A stretch of DNA of 64,000 bases from positions 20,506 through 84,505 of the forward strand of contig JAUXZS010000030.1 of assembly GCA_030692515.1 (NCBI GenBank), written 5' to 3'. Positions 16,409 through 24,044 of the stretch are shown here, in pieces. Each line of letters starts with the position of its first letter. Positions within the stretch are counted from its first letter, which is position 1. The DNA comes from Bacteroidota bacterium. Lineage in GTDB: Bacteria; Bacteroidota; Bacteroidia; B-17B0; Aurantibacillaceae. The translations under genes and the position numbers were made by a program. The notes beneath the pieces are model-generated. The model did not search any database. It was not told where the DNA came from and worked only from the letters and a program-made list of their open reading frames with translations.

Positions 16409-17359
16409 GTGCAAAAAACAATTACAATAAATAATCAATCAATAGAGCCGGGTGAAAGTAAAACGGTCATTTTAAATTCGTATGAGCTTCATACAAAAAC
16501 AAAAATAGAAATTCCAGTTCATGTAATTCATTCTAAAGTAAAAGGACCATCTTTATTATTATCTGCCGGAATGCATGGAGAAGAAACTAATGGTATAGAG
16601 ATTGTTCGAAAAATTATTTCTCGCGATGAGATTCAAAATTTAAAATGTGGTACGCTCATTGCAATACCGGTTATTAATGTTGTTTCTTTTTTATATGGTA
16701 GTCGCGATTTGCCAGATGGACGCGATTTAAACCGTTGTTTTCCGGGAACAAAAAATGGCTCTTTAGGAAGTAGAATTGCCTATGATTTAATGAAACATAT
16801 TTTACCAATTATTGATTTTGGAATTGATTTTCATACGGGAGGCGCCAAAATTAATAATTACCCTCAATTGCGATGTGTGTTTGATTTTCCTGATAATGTT
16901 GCTTTAGCTGAAAGATTTTCAACCCCATTAATTATTGATAGTACTTATCGTGATGGAACATTTAGAAAAGAAGCTTCAAAAAAGAATAAACCAATTTTGG
17001 TTTACGAAGGAGGCGAAAGTATGCGATTTGATTATTTAGCAATTAATGAAGGCGTAAATGGTTGTTTGCGTTTAATGAAATCGTATAATATGATAGATTT
17101 TGATTTGCCAAGTAATCCTTCCGTTAAAATAAAAAAAGATACATGGGTGCGGGCGCAGAGTAGTGGTTTATTTCACATGAACGCTAATAATGGGGCTCAT
17201 GTGAGAAAAGGCGACCTTTTAGGTGTGATTATTAATCCTTTTGGTGATATTGAAGATAAAATAATTAGTACTGTAAACGGTTATATTGTTGGGATAAACA
17301 ATCAACCAGTGGTAAATCAAGGAGATGCATTAATTCATTTAGGAATTGAAGAAGATTAA
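16409..17359 (+). CDS. Succinylglutamate desuccinylase/aspartoacylase family M14 peptidase
   Basis: The protein has 316 residues and a GTG start eight bases after rimK. Zinc ligands are visible in GMHGEETNGIE (HxxE) and GIDFHTGG, and the substrate-binding region in SRDLPDGRDLNRCFPG. The C-terminal ~90 residues form the barrel-like domain of this family (KGDLLGVIINPFG). Such genes commonly accompany rimK and rimB. A likely but unproven role is hydrolysis of glutamyl or acylated amino acid tails. Confidence 0.88.
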   Translation: MQKTITINNQSIEPGESKTVILNSYELHTKTKIEIPVHVIHSKVKGPSLLLSAGMHGEETNGIEIVRKIISRDEIQNLKCGTLIAIPVINVVSFLYGSRDLPDGRDLNRCFPGTKNGSLGSRIAYDLMKHILPIIDFGIDFHTGGAKINNYPQLRCVFDFPDNVALAERFSTPLIIDSTYRDGTFRKEASKKNKPILVYEGGESMRFDYLAINEGVNGCLRLMKSYNMIDFDLPSNPSVKIKKDTWVRAQSSGLFHMNANNGAHVRKGDLLGVIINPFGDIEDKIISTVNGYIVGINNQPVVNQGDALIHLGIEED

Positions 17360-17368
17360 TTTATTAGT

Positions 17369-17376
17369 TAACTTTG
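17369..17376 (+). promoter_or_regulatory. -7 element before the small membrane peptide gene
   Basis: TAACTTTG is a full match to TAnnTTTG and is followed by four bases and ATG at 17381. Confidence 0.55.
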
Positions 17377-17380
17377 AGTA

Positions 17381-17488
17381 ATGAAAAGTACGATGGATAT
17401 AAGTGATTTTTTAATTATAGCCTTTGTTGCTATCGTTTTTATTACTGGTGCAGTAGTTGTTTTTAAATTTATGCGAAGAAAAAATTAA
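17381..17488 (+). CDS. 35-residue single-pass membrane peptide
   Basis: The ORF has 35 codons (MKSTMDISDFLIIAFVAIVF, then a second hydrophobic stretch and KFMRRKN). One transmembrane helix spans residues ~9-29, with a basic cytoplasmic tail. It starts 4 nt after a consensus -7 box and ends one base before the tatA ATG, so it looks real and co-transcribed with tatA. I do not recognise a family. It could be an accessory of the Tat translocase or simply a leader ORF. Confidence 0.6.
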   Translation: MKSTMDISDFLIIAFVAIVFITGAVVVFKFMRRKN

Positions 17489-17489
17489 G

Positions 17490-17741
17490 ATGGGAATAAA
17501 TCAATTTATATTATTTTTGAATTTAGGCGGGGGCGAAGTTGTTATAATTTTATTTGTAATTCTACTTTTATTTGGCGGCAAAGGCATTCCAAGTATTGCA
17601 AAAGCTTTAGGAAAAGGGATAAGAGAATTTAAAGATGCGACTGATGGAATACAAAAAGATATTCAAAAAAGCACAAGCGGCATTACCGAGCAAATTAACG
17701 AACAAATTCAAGAAGTAAAAAAAGAAATCGAAAAAGAATAA
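17490..17741 (+). CDS. tatA: Sec-independent protein translocase TatA/E
   Basis: The protein has 83 residues from the ATG at 17490. An N-terminal membrane helix (VVIILFVILLLFGGKGIP) is followed by the amphipathic KALGKGIREFKDA helix, which defines TatA. A charged coiled tail follows (TEQINEQIQEVKKEIEKE). An upstream TTG in the same frame (17457) would overlap the small peptide gene and place charged residues before the helix, so I rejected it. tatC lies separately at 26669-27511; no tatB is seen. Confidence 0.92.
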   Translation: MGINQFILFLNLGGGEVVIILFVILLLFGGKGIPSIAKALGKGIREFKDATDGIQKDIQKSTSGITEQINEQIQEVKKEIEKE

Positions 17742-17750
17742 CATTCTAAA

Positions 17751-17782
17751 ATACCTGTCAGGTTTTAAAAACCTGACAGGTA
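17751..17782. repeat. 32-bp perfect palindrome
   Basis: ATACCTGTCAGGTTTT is followed directly by its exact reverse complement, with no loop. There is no T run after it, so it is a poor terminator. Palindromes of this CCTGTCAGG type recur between genes in Bacteroidota genomes as far as I know. It could be a repeat, a protein-binding site or an mRNA 3' end stabiliser for tatA. Confidence 0.8.
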
Positions 17783-17814
17783 TATGCAAGCTCTTTTTTA
17801 TAAATCTGATATTA

Positions 17815-18273
17815 ATGAAATACATTTTCTTTTTCTCTTATCTTTTTATTTTTGCAACTACAACTGCTCAAACACCCGATAAAATTAAATTCCAAAAAAA
17901 TTCTTCGCTTATTTATTTTTTCCAAAAGGGAACATCTAAAGATTCTGTTATAAAAAATTCAAGCGATTTATTTTATTTAGTCATTCCTGATTCTTTAAAA
18001 AAACACGTTGTTGTGTATGTTGAGAATGGAAAATTAATTAAAACCGCTAATGATAGCATCGTAAAATTAAATTACATGCAAGGCCTAAAGTACGAATCTC
18101 AGTTTGTAATAAATGAGTTGCCTGTTGAAGCAAATTCTAAGAGTTTAAAAAAGAAATTTGAAATGATTAGTTTAATAAATGGAGCTTCCTCTTATTCAAA
18201 AAATAAAATTCTCATACAAATAATTAATAAAAAGGAAGAAAAAGTAGTGGTTGAAAATATTTTCTTTTATTAA
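17815..18273 (+). CDS. Exported hypothetical protein
   Basis: The protein has 152 residues. A signal peptide is evident (MKYIFFFSYLFIFATTTAQ), followed by a Lys/Ser/Asn-rich mature part with predicted beta strands (KKHVVVYVENGKLIK, KILIQIINKKEEKVVVENI). There is no cysteine lipobox and no sorting domain. I do not recognise the family. It is convergent with the purine nucleoside phosphorylase gene, two bases apart. Confidence 0.65.
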   Translation: MKYIFFFSYLFIFATTTAQTPDKIKFQKNSSLIYFFQKGTSKDSVIKNSSDLFYLVIPDSLKKHVVVYVENGKLIKTANDSIVKLNYMQGLKYESQFVINELPVEANSKSLKKKFEMISLINGASSYSKNKILIQIINKKEEKVVVENIFFY

Positions 18274-18275
18274 GA

Positions 18276-19091
18276 TTAAATCCTTCTAATCAACTCTTTC
18301 ATTAATAAACTCATTTTTGGCTCTTGCATTTTTGCAATGTGTTGCACTTCTTCGTGGCTCACATTTTGCACAACTCCTTCAACACCTAAATCTGTTACTA
18401 TGCTTATTCCAAAAACATCCATGCCGCCATGTATCGCTACAATTACTTCTGGTACGGTACTCATACCAACAACATCAGCGCCTGTTCGCCATAAATAACG
18501 ATACTCCGCAGGTGTTTCAAAACAAGGGCCGCTTAGTCCCGCATAAATGCCTTCGCTTACTTTAATATTATTTTCTTTTGCAATTGCTTTTGCTAATTCA
18601 ACATAACTTTTTTTGTAAGCTTCGCTCATGTCTGGGAAACGTGGACCTAAAGCATCAATGTTTTTTCCAATTAATGGGTTAGTTGGAAATAAATTAATAT
18701 GATCGTTAATAATCATTATTTCGCCCACTTCAAATTTTGGATTCATTCCGCCACTAGCGTTACTTACACAAACTGTTTTTACACCTAGGGCTTTCATCAC
18801 TCTCACCGGAAAAGTAACTTGTTGCATGGTATAACCTTCATAAAAATGAAAACGACCTTGCATGGCCATAACTTTTTTGCCACCTAACTCACCAAAAATT
18901 AATTTGCCGCTGTGTCCTTGTACTGTACTAACTGGAAAATTGGGAATTTCTGTATAAGGAATTGAAAACTCGATATTTATTTCATTTACTAAACCGCCTA
19001 AACCTGTTCCAAGAATAATACCAACTTGTGGTAAAAAATTATTGGTTTTTTCACGAATACTTTTGGTGGTAAATTCTATTTGTTCTAACAT
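18276..19091 (-). CDS. Purine nucleoside phosphorylase (trimeric type)
   Basis: The protein has 271 residues. It cleaves purine nucleosides with phosphate in purine salvage. Family segments are clear: VGIILGTGLGGL, VQGHSGKLIFGEL, MQGRFHFYEGY, VSNASGGMNPKFEVGEIMIINDHIN, GPCFETPAEYR and GADVVGMSTVPE. The pattern is that of the guanosine/inosine-preferring trimeric family rather than hexameric DeoD. It overlaps the end of lpxK by 41 bases, so the genes are co-transcribed and possibly coupled. Confidence 0.94.
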   Translation of the reverse strand: MLEQIEFTTKSIREKTNNFLPQVGIILGTGLGGLVNEINIEFSIPYTEIPNFPVSTVQGHSGKLIFGELGGKKVMAMQGRFHFYEGYTMQQVTFPVRVMKALGVKTVCVSNASGGMNPKFEVGEIMIINDHINLFPTNPLIGKNIDALGPRFPDMSEAYKKSYVELAKAIAKENNIKVSEGIYAGLSGPCFETPAEYRYLWRTGADVVGMSTVPEVIVAIHGGMDVFGISIVTDLGVEGVVQNVSHEEVQHIAKMQEPKMSLLMKELIRRI

Positions 19092-20139
19092 ACTTTAATA
19101 TTTCTTGATTAAATTCTTCTTCTTTATCCTTAAACGTCATTTCAACGGGCAAGATGTAAATATTCATTCTCTGAGCAATTTTCCAAACCAAATTACTTTT
19201 TAAACGCATAAAATCTTTTTCGGTTGTAACTAATATTTTATTTCCGCCCTCAAAGCTATTATAATATCTTTCAATATCTTCCAAATCTTTAACAGAAAAC
19301 CCGTGATGGTCGTTAAATGGTAAATGTTTTACATCTGCACTATATTCTTTTAAATAGCTCACCATGGTTTGTGCATTTGCTATTCCTGCAAAAGAAATAA
19401 TCCTGTATCTAAACAAATCATTTAACGTATTAATTTTTTCATTACTATTATTTATGGAATATAATTCCCCATAATTTAAATAACTAAAAAATACTTGTTG
19501 ATGGGCTTTAGGATTAATATCTTTTAAAATATTTCTAATTTCAACCGGACTAGTTCTATCGGGAACTTTTGTAACGATAATTATATCTGCTCTAATAATT
19601 CCGCTTTTAAATTCGCGCAAAGTTCCTGCAGGCAGCATGGTGTCGTTAAAATATAAATTATTGAAATCGCTTACCACTATATTTAAGCCACATTTAATGG
19701 CTCGGTGTTGAAAAACATCATCGAGTAAAATTATTCTTGGTGCATTTTCTTCAATGGCAATTAATTTTTTTACGCCGTTTACTCTATTGGCATCAACAGC
19801 AACTTGAATATTGTATTTGTATTTATAGATTAATGGTTCGTCACCTATATCCTCGGCCGTGCTGTTATTATCAGCCAAAATAAAACCAGAAGTTTTTCTT
19901 TTGTAGCCTCTGCTAAGAGTGGCTATTTTAGTTTCTTCTGTTCTAAGTAAACGAATTAAATATTCAACTAAGGGAGTTTTTCCAGCGCCACCAACAGAAA
20001 GGTTACCGACCCCAATTGTGTGCACATCAAATCTTGATACTTTTAAAATGCCACTATCATATAAGCGGTTCCTTATTAAAGTAATTACACCGTAAATAAA
20101 TGCAAAGGGTAGAAGCAGTATTTTCAGTCCTTGGTTCAA
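19051..20139 (-). CDS. lpxK: Tetraacyldisaccharide 4'-kinase
   Basis: The protein has 362 residues. It phosphorylates the lipid A precursor at the 4' position at the inner membrane. An N-terminal membrane-associated helix (LLLPFAFIYGVITLIRNRLY) is followed by the Walker A variant GVGNLSVGGAGKTP (43-56). LSRGYKRK, DEPLIYKY and LLDDVFQHRA are conserved LpxK segments. Its presence shows the organism makes lipid A. The 3' end overlaps the nucleoside phosphorylase gene by 41 bases. Confidence 0.95.
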   Translation of the reverse strand: MNQGLKILLLPFAFIYGVITLIRNRLYDSGILKVSRFDVHTIGVGNLSVGGAGKTPLVEYLIRLLRTEETKIATLSRGYKRKTSGFILADNNSTAEDIGDEPLIYKYKYNIQVAVDANRVNGVKKLIAIEENAPRIILLDDVFQHRAIKCGLNIVVSDFNNLYFNDTMLPAGTLREFKSGIIRADIIIVTKVPDRTSPVEIRNILKDINPKAHQQVFFSYLNYGELYSINNSNEKINTLNDLFRYRIISFAGIANAQTMVSYLKEYSADVKHLPFNDHHGFSVKDLEDIERYYNSFEGGNKILVTTEKDFMRLKSNLVWKIAQRMNIYILPVEMTFKDKEEEFNQEILKYVRTNRIYHQKYS

Positions 20140-20205
20140 ACAGGTTAAATATGCTTATTTTTTTCGAAAAACTAAAATATTTACCCTAAAGTAATGTATT
20201 TATAT

Positions 20206-20970
20206 TTACTCTTCGTCTGTAGCTGATTGAAATCCTAATTGCGGCTTATTTGGATCGAATTGAATGTCATAAAACTTAGAGCCTCTGTGATAACTTACTT
20301 TTAAAATTGTAGAGGTATCCCAAGCTGTAATCTTTTCCTTAGTCATGTTGGTAATTGTTTTAATACAAGAATTAATATTCTTTAATTTCCATTTAGCAAC
20401 ATTAGTTTTTGGATTCCATTTTACAAAATATAATTTTTGTTCTTTACCCGCGTTGCAAGTTCCACCGTCTGATTTAGATTTAGTGTAAGCCTGAATAAAT
20501 ATTACCATGTAGGTAGTATCTCCAATTTCTTTTTCAAATAATAACTTTTTAATTTCGGGGTCTTTACAAATAGAATCGTTAACGCAATAAGTTAAGTTGG
20601 TGTCTTTATTTGCAATATTAATGCATAATTGAATTTGTTGAGGGCCTTTAAATTTTGGATTAGGATATTTTGTTTTTACCCAAAACGACATTTTAGTTTT
20701 TCTTTGCTCAAGCCTTAAGGCGTTTCTTAAAGAGTCATTTTTAATCTTTCTATCTTTATGAAAAACTTTTGCGCCCGTGATAGCATCTATTTCTATTTCA
20801 GGCTGAAGGGTTAATTCTAATAATTGTTCTGGCGTTTTTTCCTCGTCCAGTTCTGTTGCGGTAGAGTCTACTTGAGCAACTTTTGTTTTTCCTTTTGTGG
20901 TTTTAGATTTTTTTTGGCCGCTTACTGTAAACGATACAAAAAGTAAAGCAATAACTAATAATTTATACAT
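20206..20970 (-). CDS. Exported hypothetical protein
   Basis: The protein has 254 residues from the ATG at 20970, where MYKLLVIALLFVSFTVSGQ is a clean signal peptide; an upstream ATG at 21015 would overlap the previous gene and bury the signal. A Lys/Thr-rich linker leads to a domain with four or more cysteines (QLCINIANKD, YCVNDSICKD, GGTCNAGKE, NSCIKT), probably disulfide-bonded in the periplasm. I do not recognise the family. It lies 25 bases after the DUF4294 gene. Confidence 0.65.
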   Translation of the reverse strand: MYKLLVIALLFVSFTVSGQKKSKTTKGKTKVAQVDSTATELDEEKTPEQLLELTLQPEIEIDAITGAKVFHKDRKIKNDSLRNALRLEQRKTKMSFWVKTKYPNPKFKGPQQIQLCINIANKDTNLTYCVNDSICKDPEIKKLLFEKEIGDTTYMVIFIQAYTKSKSDGGTCNAGKEQKLYFVKWNPKTNVAKWKLKNINSCIKTITNMTKEKITAWDTSTILKVSYHRGSKFYDIQFDPNKPQLGFQSATDEE

Positions 20971-20995
20971 ATAGCGAAAATAATAAAATTTTTGA

Positions 20996-21652
20996 TTAAA
21001 ACTGACCGTTTTCAACTAATTTTATTGCACGTTCAATCATAATATCTTCGATTTTGGCATCATATTCTGTTTTCATATTATGCCCAAAAATGCAGGCAAC
21101 GGCTTGCCACATTACTGCTTGAAAGTTTCCCCTTAGCTGTTTTACCACGTCGTATGTGGTTTTACCGGTTTCACGGTCTATTAATTTCATTAAAACTTTT
21201 CCCTGCGATACTGTCAATCCTTTTAATTCATCTTCAAATTCTTTCCTTAAATCTTTTTCGCATACTTTTAAAAAGGCTTTTTTTAAACCCTCATCCGTCA
21301 TTTTTTCTAAAGCCTTATCGTATTCTTTAAGCTTGGCCGCCGCAAGTATTGCATAGGGATATACTTTTTTAACATTGTGTTTAGTTCTGGTCCAAAGCTC
21401 ATATTGGTGGAGATTTTTAAAAACGTAATCTGTATAGACATAAACTGTATTAAGGTCCACTAACGGCAAGGTATCACGACCAACAATTTCGGCCCGGCAT
21501 CGGAATCCAACTTTTGGGGGCACTGTAAAATCCTGAAAGTTTGATTGTGCTTGCGTTGAATAAGAGCAGAGTTCTACAAAAGCAAAACATATTACTTTTA
21601 AAAATGAAAATTTGACAGAATATTTAAAAAAATAATTGTTCATTATAATCAT
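20996..21652 (-). CDS. DUF4294 family exported protein
   Basis: The protein has 218 residues. It has an N-terminal hydrophobic signal region ending STQAQ. The body carries DTLPLVDLNTVYVYTDYVFKN, a YELWTRTKHNVKKVYPYAILAAAKL block and ETGKTTYDVVKQLRGNFQAVMWQ, which fit the Bacteroidota DUF4294 family of unknown function. It is mostly helical. An alternative ATG three codons later is equally possible. It is followed by another exported protein gene on the same strand. Confidence 0.8.
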   Translation of the reverse strand: MIIMNNYFFKYSVKFSFLKVICFAFVELCSYSTQAQSNFQDFTVPPKVGFRCRAEIVGRDTLPLVDLNTVYVYTDYVFKNLHQYELWTRTKHNVKKVYPYAILAAAKLKEYDKALEKMTDEGLKKAFLKVCEKDLRKEFEDELKGLTVSQGKVLMKLIDRETGKTTYDVVKQLRGNFQAVMWQAVACIFGHNMKTEYDAKIEDIMIERAIKLVENGQF

Positions 21653-21692
21653 TTATTATCTTTTACGCAGATAGTAACCCGCAAGTTGCGGG

Positions 21693-23177
21693 CTAATTAA
21701 GTCTATTTGTTTTCCATTTACTTTTTTTAACGGAATTTTCGGGTAAATTATTGCTAGTTCCTTTGTTAATGTCAAAAATAATAGAGCCAGCAATTGCTGC
21801 TACCTCTGCGTATTCTTGGTTTTTAACATTTAATACCTCAGGAGTGTAATATTTAGGAATAAACCCAGTGTCAAAGTTACCGCTAACAAAGGCTTCGTGT
21901 TTTAAAACAAATTTGCAAAAATCTAAAGTTGTTTCAACACCAATAATTTTGTAATCATCAATTGCTCGAAGCATTTTTTCTATTGCCTCGGTTCTGTTTT
22001 TACCATGAACGATCAATTTTGAAATCATTGGGTCGTAAAAAATCGAAATTTCCATCCCTTCTTCAAAGCTATCATCCACTCTAATTCCTGGGCCACTTGG
22101 TGTTTTATAAACAACTAATTTCCCCACATCTGGTAAAAAATTATTAGTTGGGTCCTCTGCACAAACCCTAACCTCAATAGCATGACCATTAATTTTAAGA
22201 TCTTCTTGAGAAAAGCTTAATTTTTCGTTGCGTGCTACTTTTATTTGTTCTTTAACTAAGTCCAGACCGGTTATTAATTCAGAAACCGGATGTTCTACTT
22301 GTAAACGCGTATTCATTTCTAAAAAGTAGAAATTATGTTTGTCGTCCAATAAAAACTCAACTGTTCCTGCGCCGCTATAATTGCATGCTTTAGCAACATC
22401 TACGGCACATCTCCCCATTTTTTCGCGCAATTCTGGAGATAAAACGCTACTTGGTGCTTCTTCTATTAATTTTTGATGTCTACGCTGAATGCTACACTCT
22501 CTTTCAAATAAATAAACGCAATTGCCATGATTATCTGCTAACAATTGAATTTCGATATGACGCGGACTAGTAGCATATTTTTCAATAAAAACAGCACCAT
22601 TACCAAAGGCAGAAATAGCTTCGCTAATAGCCATTTTCATTTGCTCTTCAATTTCCGTTTCTTTTTCAACTAAACGCATTCCTTTTCCGCCACCACCGGC
22701 GCTGGCCTTTATCAACAAAGGAAAGCCAACTTCTTTAGCAACTTTAATGGCTTCTTTTAAATCGCTTATGGCGCCATCAGAGCCAGGTATCATTGGCACA
22801 TTGTATTTTTTTGCAGTGGCTTTTGCGCTTAATTTATCGCCCATTAAATCCATGCTTTCTGCACTTGGACCAATAAAAATTATGCCGGCTTTTTTTACTT
22901 TTCTTGCAAAATCAGCGTTTTCGCTTAAAAAACCATAGCCAGGGTGTATTCCATCTACAGATAGTGTTTTGGCGATTTCAATTATTTTATCTCCTTGTAA
23001 ATACGATTGTGAGCTAGGTGGTGGCCCAACACAAACAGCTTCATCTGCATATCTCACAAAAAGAGCGTTTCTATCTGCCTCAGAAAAAATGGCAACTGTT
23101 TTAATTCCCATTTCGCGTGCACTACGCATAATACGCAAAGCAATTTCGCCACGGTTAGCTATTAATATTTTTTTCAT
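21693..23177 (-). CDS. accC: Biotin carboxylase subunit of an acyl-CoA carboxylase
   Basis: The protein has 494 residues. It carboxylates biotin using ATP and bicarbonate. KILIANRGEIALRIMRSAREMG, SAGGGGKGMRLV (ATP-grasp loop), ERECSIQRRHQKLIEEAPS and FLEMNTRLQVEHPVSE are canonical. It is ~45 residues longer than standard AccC, with an extra C-terminal tail, and no accB or carboxyltransferase gene is adjacent. It could therefore belong to a propionyl-CoA type carboxylase; a methylmalonyl-CoA epimerase is also in this window. A minus-strand TATCTTTA lies ~32 bases upstream. Confidence 0.88.
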   Translation of the reverse strand: MKKILIANRGEIALRIMRSAREMGIKTVAIFSEADRNALFVRYADEAVCVGPPPSSQSYLQGDKIIEIAKTLSVDGIHPGYGFLSENADFARKVKKAGIIFIGPSAESMDLMGDKLSAKATAKKYNVPMIPGSDGAISDLKEAIKVAKEVGFPLLIKASAGGGGKGMRLVEKETEIEEQMKMAISEAISAFGNGAVFIEKYATSPRHIEIQLLADNHGNCVYLFERECSIQRRHQKLIEEAPSSVLSPELREKMGRCAVDVAKACNYSGAGTVEFLLDDKHNFYFLEMNTRLQVEHPVSELITGLDLVKEQIKVARNEKLSFSQEDLKINGHAIEVRVCAEDPTNNFLPDVGKLVVYKTPSGPGIRVDDSFEEGMEISIFYDPMISKLIVHGKNRTEAIEKMLRAIDDYKIIGVETTLDFCKFVLKHEAFVSGNFDTGFIPKYYTPEVLNVKNQEYAEVAAIAGSIIFDINKGTSNNLPENSVKKSKWKTNRLN

Positions 23178-23208
23178 TACTTAAAAAACTTTCAATTGTT
23201 ATAGTGCT

Positions 23209-23216
23209 TAAAGATA
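23209..23216 (-). promoter_or_regulatory. -7 element for accC
   Basis: The minus strand reads TATCTTTA, predicting a leader of ~28 nt. The -33 region is not obvious. Confidence 0.4.
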
Positions 23217-23276
23217 ATCAATATTCATATTGTAAATTATCTAATAAATGGTTTAGTTTGTTATTATTTTAAATTC

Positions 23277-24044
23277 ATGTTTTTCTTTTTATCAAAAATA
23301 CTAGCTTTTATCATTTCCCCGGTTGTTTGGGTATTTGGTTTATTGGTGTATGCCTTTAAAACAAAAAACGAATCAAGAGCAAAAAAAACACGAATTACGG
23401 CTATTATTATTTTATATGTGTGTTGTAATTCTTTTGTAGTTGACGAGTGTTTTAGACAATATGAGCCCGTAACACCCGATTATGATTTAATGAGCACAAA
23501 ATACGATGGGGCTATTATTTTAGGCGGCATTGGGAATATAGATGTAAGATTAAAAAAAATAAATTTTGGCGGGAGTGCAGATAGACTTTTTCAGATTTTA
23601 CCACTCTATTATAAAGGGAGAGTTAAAAAATTAATTTTTACAGGTGGTAGCGGGAGTATAGAGTTTCCAGAAAGCAAAGAAGGGATTTACATTAAAAAGT
23701 ATTTAAAATCCATTAATATTCCTGATAGTGCAATGATTATTGAATCGGAAAGCAAAAATACTTTTGAGAATGCTGTTTTCACAAAAAAAATATTGGATAG
23801 TTTAAATTTTAAAGGCAATTTTTTATTGGTTACCTCTGCTTATCATATGCCACGCTCTTTAGCAGTTTTTAAGAAAGCCGGGTTTACAAATATTACGCCT
23901 TACATCACCAACAAATCAAGTGGTATTCGTCGTTATAGTCTTGATCATTTATTTATTCCTAATCCGGATGCTTTATTTTCGTTACAATTATTAATTCACG
24001 AATGGTTAGGTTTTATAGTTTACAAGATTAGAGGGTATGCCTAA
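23277..24044 (+). CDS. YdcF/SanA/ElyC family (DUF218) membrane protein
   Basis: The protein has 255 residues. Two N-terminal hydrophobic helices (residues ~1-25 and 38-55) precede a DUF218 domain: GAIILGGIGNID, KKLIFTGGSGS, ESESKNTFENAVF and LLVTSAYHMPRSLAVFKKAGF. Family members such as ElyC affect envelope biogenesis and peptidoglycan precursor supply; the biochemical activity is not settled. It overlaps the DUF2851 gene by 8 bases. Confidence 0.88.
   Translation: MFFFLSKILAFIISPVVWVFGLLVYAFKTKNESRAKKTRITAIIILYVCCNSFVVDECFRQYEPVTPDYDLMSTKYDGAIILGGIGNIDVRLKKINFGGSADRLFQILPLYYKGRVKKLIFTGGSGSIEFPESKEGIYIKKYLKSINIPDSAMIIESESKNTFENAVFTKKILDSLNFKGNFLLVTSAYHMPRSLAVFKKAGFTNITPYITNKSSGIRRYSLDHLFIPNPDALFSLQLLIHEWLGFIVYKIRGYA

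Noticed and set aside
17457..17489. TTG-initiated longer tatA
   Set aside because: It would overlap the small membrane peptide gene and add charged residues before the TatA helix; ATG 17490 gives the family-like start.
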